A stretch of DNA of 64,000 nucleotides, from NCBI RefSeq assembly GCF_964340395.1, contig NC_135556.1, positions 23,269,223 through 23,333,222 of the forward strand. The letters are read 5' to 3'. This DNA comes from Glandiceps talaboti. Taxonomy: Eukaryota; Hemichordata; Enteropneusta; Spengelidae. Position numbers and translations under genes: made by a program. How positions within the stretch are numbered: the stretch's first letter is position 1; every line of letters starts with the position of its first letter. This document shows positions 57,500 to 64,000 of the stretch, piece after piece. The notes beneath the pieces were generated by a model. It did not search any database, had not been told where the DNA came from, and saw nothing but the letters and a program-made list of their open reading frames with translations.

Positions 57500-58990
57500 A
57501 GACTCTAGGTACACAGCAGCACAGCAGAGACTATGTTTATTTTCATTATACGTATTAGCCATGATGTGTAAGATCAGAAGAAGAAACCAGATAAGATTGA
57601 TAGAAGGACAGCCAGGAAAATTAATTGAGTTTTGAGTTAGTTCCTGGTTCATTAGACCTTGATTTTATAGTTAAAAGAACTTTGGTAGGGTTGACATACA
57701 ACCATCAGTAGCAAAAAACATTACACTGTTGGACGTCTGTCTCTTGGATTTGGTTGAATTATTTACTGGATTTTCTGGTGAGTAATCCTCTTACGAGATC
57801 AATGAATGGATTGCGTAGCTATTGTGTGTAGAGATCCTTATTGGTGGTGTAACAATGACTGGTATTGATTTGGTATGGTTTACCATTAATACCTCATTGC
57901 AATGGATCGGTTCAGTTAAATGCAGATTATCTATCAGTAGTGTGCATATCAATGTAACATCTTCAGACACATGTTGTTTTTTTTAGTCTAAATTTAATTA
58001 ATAAATAAGGAATGAGTTTGGTGGGTCAAGCTGTATCTTTAGGGGATATCCAAATGCTTGTGTCTCAGGATGGCATTTTATACCATGTTCGGTGAGTAAA
58101 GAACAGGCTAAGAGTACATGTGTTCCCTTCATCAGTCCATTCATGGAAGTGTACATGGTCCACTGTAGGGTACATTGCCCAGTGCAGATATGTAAGGGAA
58201 TAATCAATTGACTACCATAAGAGACTTGTATTCACCTACATTATATATTTACATGTTGCTCAAGGTAATCATATTTTACACTGAAATTCACCTGTAATCT
58301 GTTGATTTCCTTTATTACCAGCTCTCTGTAGAACAAACACAAAGTTTGGTAGTCACAGGCAGAACTGTGTATTGCAGGGATTATTGTTAATTTCTGGCTG
58401 GTTTATTTTGAACTCTCTGTTTGTTTTAATTAATTTACAGTTCAGATTGTTTTGTCTGAAATTGAAACTTTTAGGAATAATAGTGTCGTTGACTTATTCC
58501 AAACAGTTTGGTCTCATGGCTGTCAAATTAGGAGCAACCAGAGAAAAAGCAAACAATGTATAAGAAAATAATTGAAAATAGTTTATTGAAGTGTTCAATG
58601 ATAAAATATCACATTCTTTAGTTTAAATGTACACTACCTTTTTGTACCCGTAAACTCTCCCATGCCTATGTAACTATAATGAATGGCTTATTTTTAGCTG
58701 AAATATAAATTTTCTGCTTCCATTCTTTCACATTTTGACCAAATTTGGCATTATTATCTGACCATCTATTCAACCTTTGAATATGTCATATTTCACATAT
58801 ACCCACTCTGCAACCACTATTTCATTATTATCTCTGCATTATTTAAAGAATTGCTGTGCATGTGTGAGAACAACCAAGCTTGAGCAAAATGAGAGTTGAA
58901 ATTACTGGTATTGATGTCAGTCATACAAGCAGTAGTCTAAAATGTGTGTAAACAACTACATGAGTTCCATTATTATGTCAGTGGAAGTGA
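57500..58990. other. No gene supported
   Basis: AT-rich sequence with short chance frames (e.g. 58372-58563) lacking domains or convincing splice sites. Confidence 0.4.
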
Positions 58991-59005
58991 AATACTACCT
59001 GGCAA

Positions 59006-60631
59006 TTGAGGTCTCAGTTTACATTACTTGCATTATGCATAAACTAAAACTATTGTCATGACATGTTGATATAGCTATTGAATTCATGGACATTGGTTTT
59101 TATTGTATTCACAATAGGTGGAGTGGCAATTTCCGATGTCTTCCATGATTTTGTACATTTTTTGTGACTTCCAATGTTGACACTATCTTGATTACAGGGT
59201 GATTAGATTCGTAATACTTAGGCACCACTAGTATTACCCACTTGTGTAATCTACCTTATGCAACAACAGAGGTTTTAGCTCATGTCTATCTTAGTAAACC
59301 AAGACCATGATTGCCAGAGTAGTACGTTTTGAACTAACTGATAATGACATCAACTTTAATCATGAAATACTAGCAGGGGTGAACAAATCATTTTGTGAAC
59401 TGGTGGTCCCCGGACCAGTGCCTTAAAAAATCCAGTGGTCCTGCTGAAAGAATTAGTGGCCCCAGGTCCCGCTAATGTGAAACATTAAATCTTACCTATG
59501 AATCTGTATATTCAGACGACTTTTTAACACAGTTATTAACAGTAAGGTACTGGTCCGACGGACCAGACAAGGTAACATTTGTGTGGTCCGCCCAAAAAAA
59601 TTGCTAGTCTGGGACCCTGGACCAGTGGATTTGTTCACCCCTGACTAGAAAGTACTTATAACACTTCTGATCCCATGCAAGTTGAGAATCTGTTTCCAAA
59701 TAGTGCCCTTAGTGGCTAAACAATATGATCTATCATCTTTCCGATGTTAACTATTTTGGCAATATTGCACCATGTTTACTGCTACACAAATACATTTACC
59801 CACAAGGATTGAATACTATTCAGGTTGTGCGATATTACGATAAAGTCATTATATCTAAAAAAAAAAAAAAAAAAAATGTTTCAAAAAATGTTCCAGTTGC
59901 AGTTAGTGCAGCTTTAAATTAAGTTCTTATTGCAAAGTTGTAAAATATTGTTTTGAAGGTATATAATAATATCCATACCACCGTAGCCTGGAAATTAGTT
60001 CCGGAAAATGTTAGTTATTCATCTCACTTCCTTTCCAAATGCACTTCCAAATAAGTCCATGAGATCTAGTAATATTATTAACAATCTGTCAAAATGAGAA
60101 TCATAAGTTAATAATTTGACAATCTTTGAGTACAAGTGTATTATAAAGTGATTATGACTCATAAAATGGTGGTAGGGTTCTCAAGTTTATTTCCACCCTC
60201 TCAGTTGTTACTATTTACGTAAGTGTCTCCTACGTTTGTTGATTTTAAAACTTGACCTATATTTTTCATAATTTAGTCCTCTTTTAGTTAGTTCAAAACG
60301 TACTACTCTGGCAATCATGGTCATGGTTTACTAAGATAGACATGAGCTAAAACCTCTGTTGTTGCATGAGGTAGATTACACAAGTGGGTAATACTAGTGG
60401 TGCATAAGTATTGCGAATCTAATCACCCTGTAATCAAGATAGTGTCAACATTGGAAGTCACAAAAAATGTACACTGCAAAATCATGGAAGACATCGGAAA
60501 TTGCCCACTCCCCCTATTGAGAGTACAATAAAGCCAATATCCATGAATTCAATAGCTTAAGTTATATCAACATGTCACAACAATAGTTTTAGTTTGTGCA
60601 TAATCCAAGTAATATTAACTGAGACCTCAAA
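59006..60631. mobile_element. Long inverted-repeat (foldback) element, about 1.6 kb
   Basis: Left arm 59006-59340 and right arm 60285-60631 are inverted copies with a few substitutions and small indels. They share long identical words such as GTGACTTCCAATGTTGACAC and ACAACAGAGGTTTTAGCTCA. The 0.94-kb middle holds a 270-bp MITE and an A run (about 59860-59876) but no recognisable transposase. Confidence 0.92.
59374..59643. mobile_element. hAT-like MITE nested in the foldback element
   Basis: Perfect 16-bp terminal inverted repeats CAGGGGTGAACAAATC / GATTTGTTCACCCCTG, flanked by ACTAG on both sides (59369-59373, 59644-59648). CAGGGGTG ends are typical of hAT elements; the visible duplication is five bases rather than the usual eight. 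GGTCC/GGACC words make the interior self-complementary. Confidence 0.85.
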
Positions 60632-60702
60632 AGGGAGGAGTATTCTCGCAAACTTAGTATTTGTAGACAAACAGATACTGGATAAATGATATTTTTGATG
60701 AT

Positions 60703-60950
60703 TGTTTACACATGGACATCAAGCCAGTTTACAAGGTACCATCAATGACTTGTATTGAGGCAATTCAACCAATCAGTATACTTGAACTGTTTACACATGG
60801 CCATCAAGCCAGCTTACTCATTACCATCAATGGCTGGCGATTCAACCAATCATATGCTTGGACTGTTTACACATGGACATCAAGCCAGCTTACTCAGTAC
60901 CATCAATGACTAGTATACTAGGCGATTCAACCAATCATATGCTTGAACTG
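60703..60950. repeat. 76-85 bp tandem repeat, three copies
   Basis: Units start TGTTTACACATGG at 60703, 60788 and 60864 and share CATCAAGCCAGYTTAC and ATTCAACCAATCA. It lies 70 bases right of the foldback element. Confidence 0.9.
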
Positions 60951-63900
60951 TTTTGTGTACAACAAGTTAGATGTATTTCTTTGTAGTCGAAATTGATTGA
61001 AAATACTGCAGCTCCTGGGGTTTTTTAATAAAATATGCAATGGCAAACTTTTTTCAAATGTGTTTTGTTTACTAAAACAAGACAGTATTGTTGAATTTCT
61101 AGAAATTTATACATAAAAAAACGTAAGTAAGGTTTTCCCCCTATATTCATATAATCAAAAGAGTACCAAAATAAATAAAAGTGTGTGAAATTTAAAAGCT
61201 AATTTGAAATGTGTAATCTAATTTATAATGTTAGTACTTGATTAACTAAAACCCATATTGACTCCTCTGTTTAAATATTCCTAACAAAGATATCATTAGT
61301 CTAGATAAAGAGTAGTAAAAGATAAAATAATGACTTCTGAAAAGAAACATTTTATGATTTAATAACAGGATAATTACACTGTTAACATTATTCAATGCTT
61401 TCTATAGAGAACGTTTTCCCTTGATATTTCACTTGTAAATTGATGCATTATTGCAACTAGTGAGCAGGAAATGTTGCCATTTAGACGTATTTGGCAGGCA
61501 GAAAGCTCCAAATTGGAAATACCATTTTTACCACAGATATCAATAAACCACTAATGGAGAATAAATTGAGTGTAGCCGAAACATTCTTTGATCAAACAAC
61601 TTAAATGGAATATCAGAAATAACAGTCCCAAGCCTTTGAACGCAGAGTAGGTTGTGTATAAATAGTAGCTGTTTGATGTATACTAAACGTTTAATTATCA
61701 CTAGTGTTGGTTTTACAACATACAGTTGATTTACTCGACATTTCTCATTCTTTAAAAAAGAGAGAGACACAGACCTGGTTGGTTTACTCAGCTGTCTGTG
61801 AATACTGGCATGCCTTTTAAGTACTCAACCTGATGGAAAACTTGTTGGCTTATGTAATTGTAGTTTTTCAAAAAAGGAACAAACCGTGTAACATGTAACA
61901 TTAACCGTATATTTAGAGATACAAATCCATTATTTTCTTGTCATCAAAGAAATGTTGTCGTGATAGGCAATTTAATACATTTGTAGGTATCAGTGCAATA
62001 CAATCAGTTTTGAAATTATAGATGTTTGATTTGTATATTTTACCACTTTATTGGTATTAATAAATATAGCAATGAATATTAATATGAACTGATTTTCAAA
62101 TTATGTATTTTTGTATTTTTATCTTTTAGAGTTTACTAAATGCTGTTTACTATTATGTTAATAGCAGTGAATTTCAATTGTGGACTTTTATATTTTTATC
62201 GCTTGCTTCACAAGCTTAGATTTCAAAGTTAAAGTAGTTGGCATTCCAAAGCTAGTTTTGTATTTTTACATTACTTTCAATGTTTTGAATTTCATCTTTT
62301 TAAGAATTGATAACTAAATAATATACATGTATACATTTCATAATAACAGCTAAATGTATTCAACATGTACAGAAAAAAAGTTTCTTGTAAATATTACGAA
62401 CTTGAATAATACATAATCATATAGTTTTCAATTCATAAATATATTTTCATCTATATTTTATCTAGGATTTTTTACTCATCTAACTGATAGTACGTGTAAA
62501 ATTATGGAAGAGTCTTTGTAAAAAAGTGTTTTTAGTGGACTTTCATTCCAATAGTCGTTGAAGGACATCAGAATGGAATGGAGTAAAGAAATCCAGAGTA
62601 TATTTACAAATTTCACATTGTTTATCTCTACAACAGTAGTTGCCTAGGCATAGATACCCCAACTGTCTCAATTTATCTTGTATAAAATCATCAATATTCC
62701 TCGCCCCCACAGAGTTTGTGTGTTATTTTGTGTATTCATAAAGCTGGAGTTCATGTACCTTAACTATGTATACATGTCAGAACACAGTGTTTCTGATATG
62801 AATGGTAAACAACTAGGGTCTTTATACTCTTATCTGAATTCTGCAGCCAGGTTGCCAGCCAGGGTTCCCCGTCAAAATTATGAAAATTAATGTACTGTGT
62901 GGTATTAAGCAGACAAATACACTTGAGTTCCCCAGGCATTTTACGTTGTTTGATGCTACAAAAAGTGTGGTACAAAATAATGTACATTCAATGAAAATCT
63001 GTGCAAGTTTTACCAGATTTTGATCCTTTTGTTACTGGGGTTCCCAGACCTTGGCTAAAACAGTGAAAAGAATGTATATGCATGATCATGTACACTGTAA
63101 CCATTTTATCTATTATAATGATCATACACAGTTGCTGTGTGATTTTAGATCATCCTAGTTAACATTGTCAGTAGATTGGTATAGCCATAAAGTGGTTTAC
63201 TCACTCAACTCTTACTACTAAAGCTTGCATCTCAAGAGCCCTTCCATCAACTGCTTGGGATAGAGATTCAATTCATCATGCATGGTTGTGAATGTGATTA
63301 AGAAGTATTGTGTCTCAACTCAAAAAAATAACTTTTTGGGGGTTTTCTTTTCTTTCTTGAATACCAAAGCCTGAATATATTTTATAATATTTTAACATCC
63401 ACTATATCTTTATTAATAATACGACGCATACTTAAAAAAATATTATAATTGTTAGTCTAAGATTGATTTCCATAAGACTTCTCCCATTCTACTATTAGGT
63501 TGTTTTAATATATATGGATGTGTCCATATGGATGAGAATCGCTGGGTACTTATTTTGGACAACTCCACTGTTTTTCTACTTTAAAAAAACAACATGAAGC
63601 AACATAAACCACGTCCATGTTTGTCACTATTGCAAAAGGTTTAAAACTGTGTAAATCATGTTATTGTGTATACATTATCAAACCTTGTACACACATTCTA
63701 GTGTTTTGCAATTTATTGATGTACAAAACATAGACTTGGTTGATGTTTTTTCACAATGCTGTTTTTTCAAGTTGAAAAACATAGTGAAGTTCTTTTATAA
63801 TAAAACCCCATTTGTCATCCATATGGCCACTATAAAGAGAATGAATCATAAGTTTGATATTCTCAACTACATCACCGTCATCTTGTGAGTTAGCATCAAG

Positions 63901-64000
63901 AGCTGTTCAAATCGACTAAGTATATAATACAGACTAAGTATTGATACTTAAACAGGGCTCAACAGTGTTACTATGTGAAGAGGTGATTGTGAACCTCAAT
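60951..64000. other. No gene supported to the window end
   Basis: AT-rich sequence with poly(T)/poly(A) tracts and only short unsupported frames. Confidence 0.4.

Overview
This is an AT-rich, intron-rich animal nuclear window, most likely from a marine invertebrate (an ambulacrarian such as a hemichordate, or a lophotrochozoan; no marker here settles which). The reasons are GT-AG introns with long repeat-filled intervals, a TRIM-NHL gene whose coding region is uninterrupted, a tandem SLC6 pair, many GTAT, CAGA and TA microsatellites, and several families of short inverted-repeat elements. No virus-derived or LTR element was recognised.

Layout. (1) 1-22.3 kb holds two head-to-tail SLC6 Na+/Cl- coupled transporter genes of the glycine/proline-transporter type. 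The first (205-6612) enters the window already inside the gene and supplies the last nine coding exons. The second (9060-22288) is complete: 13 coding exons encode 716 residues ending in a repeated tyrosine/proline tail. Their exons match base for base in length except for two reciprocal intron differences. (2) 25137-27335 is an intronless TRIM2/3/71-type RING, B-box, coiled-coil, filamin and NHL gene. (3) 30287-31072 (minus) is a two-coding-exon, single-repeat beta-thymosin gene with an unusual aromatic C-terminus. (4) 38459-39710 is a 72-bp minisatellite. (5) 40363-41331 (minus) is a single-exon class A GPCR with an NRY motif. (6) 47170-50820 (minus) is UFM1, the ubiquitin-fold modifier, split into very short exons that ORF finding misses. 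(7) 52759-57497 (plus) holds a weakly supported small gene model. From there to the window end I see mostly repeats, including a long inverted-repeat element with a MITE inserted in it.

The genes do not form an operon or shared pathway. The two transporters are a local duplication; the others look like unrelated neighbours. Exon joins were deduced by reading splice signals, phase and family similarity by eye. The two transporters, the TRIM, the GPCR and UFM1 exons 2-5 are well supported; UFM1 exon 1 and the 52.8-57.5 kb model are not.
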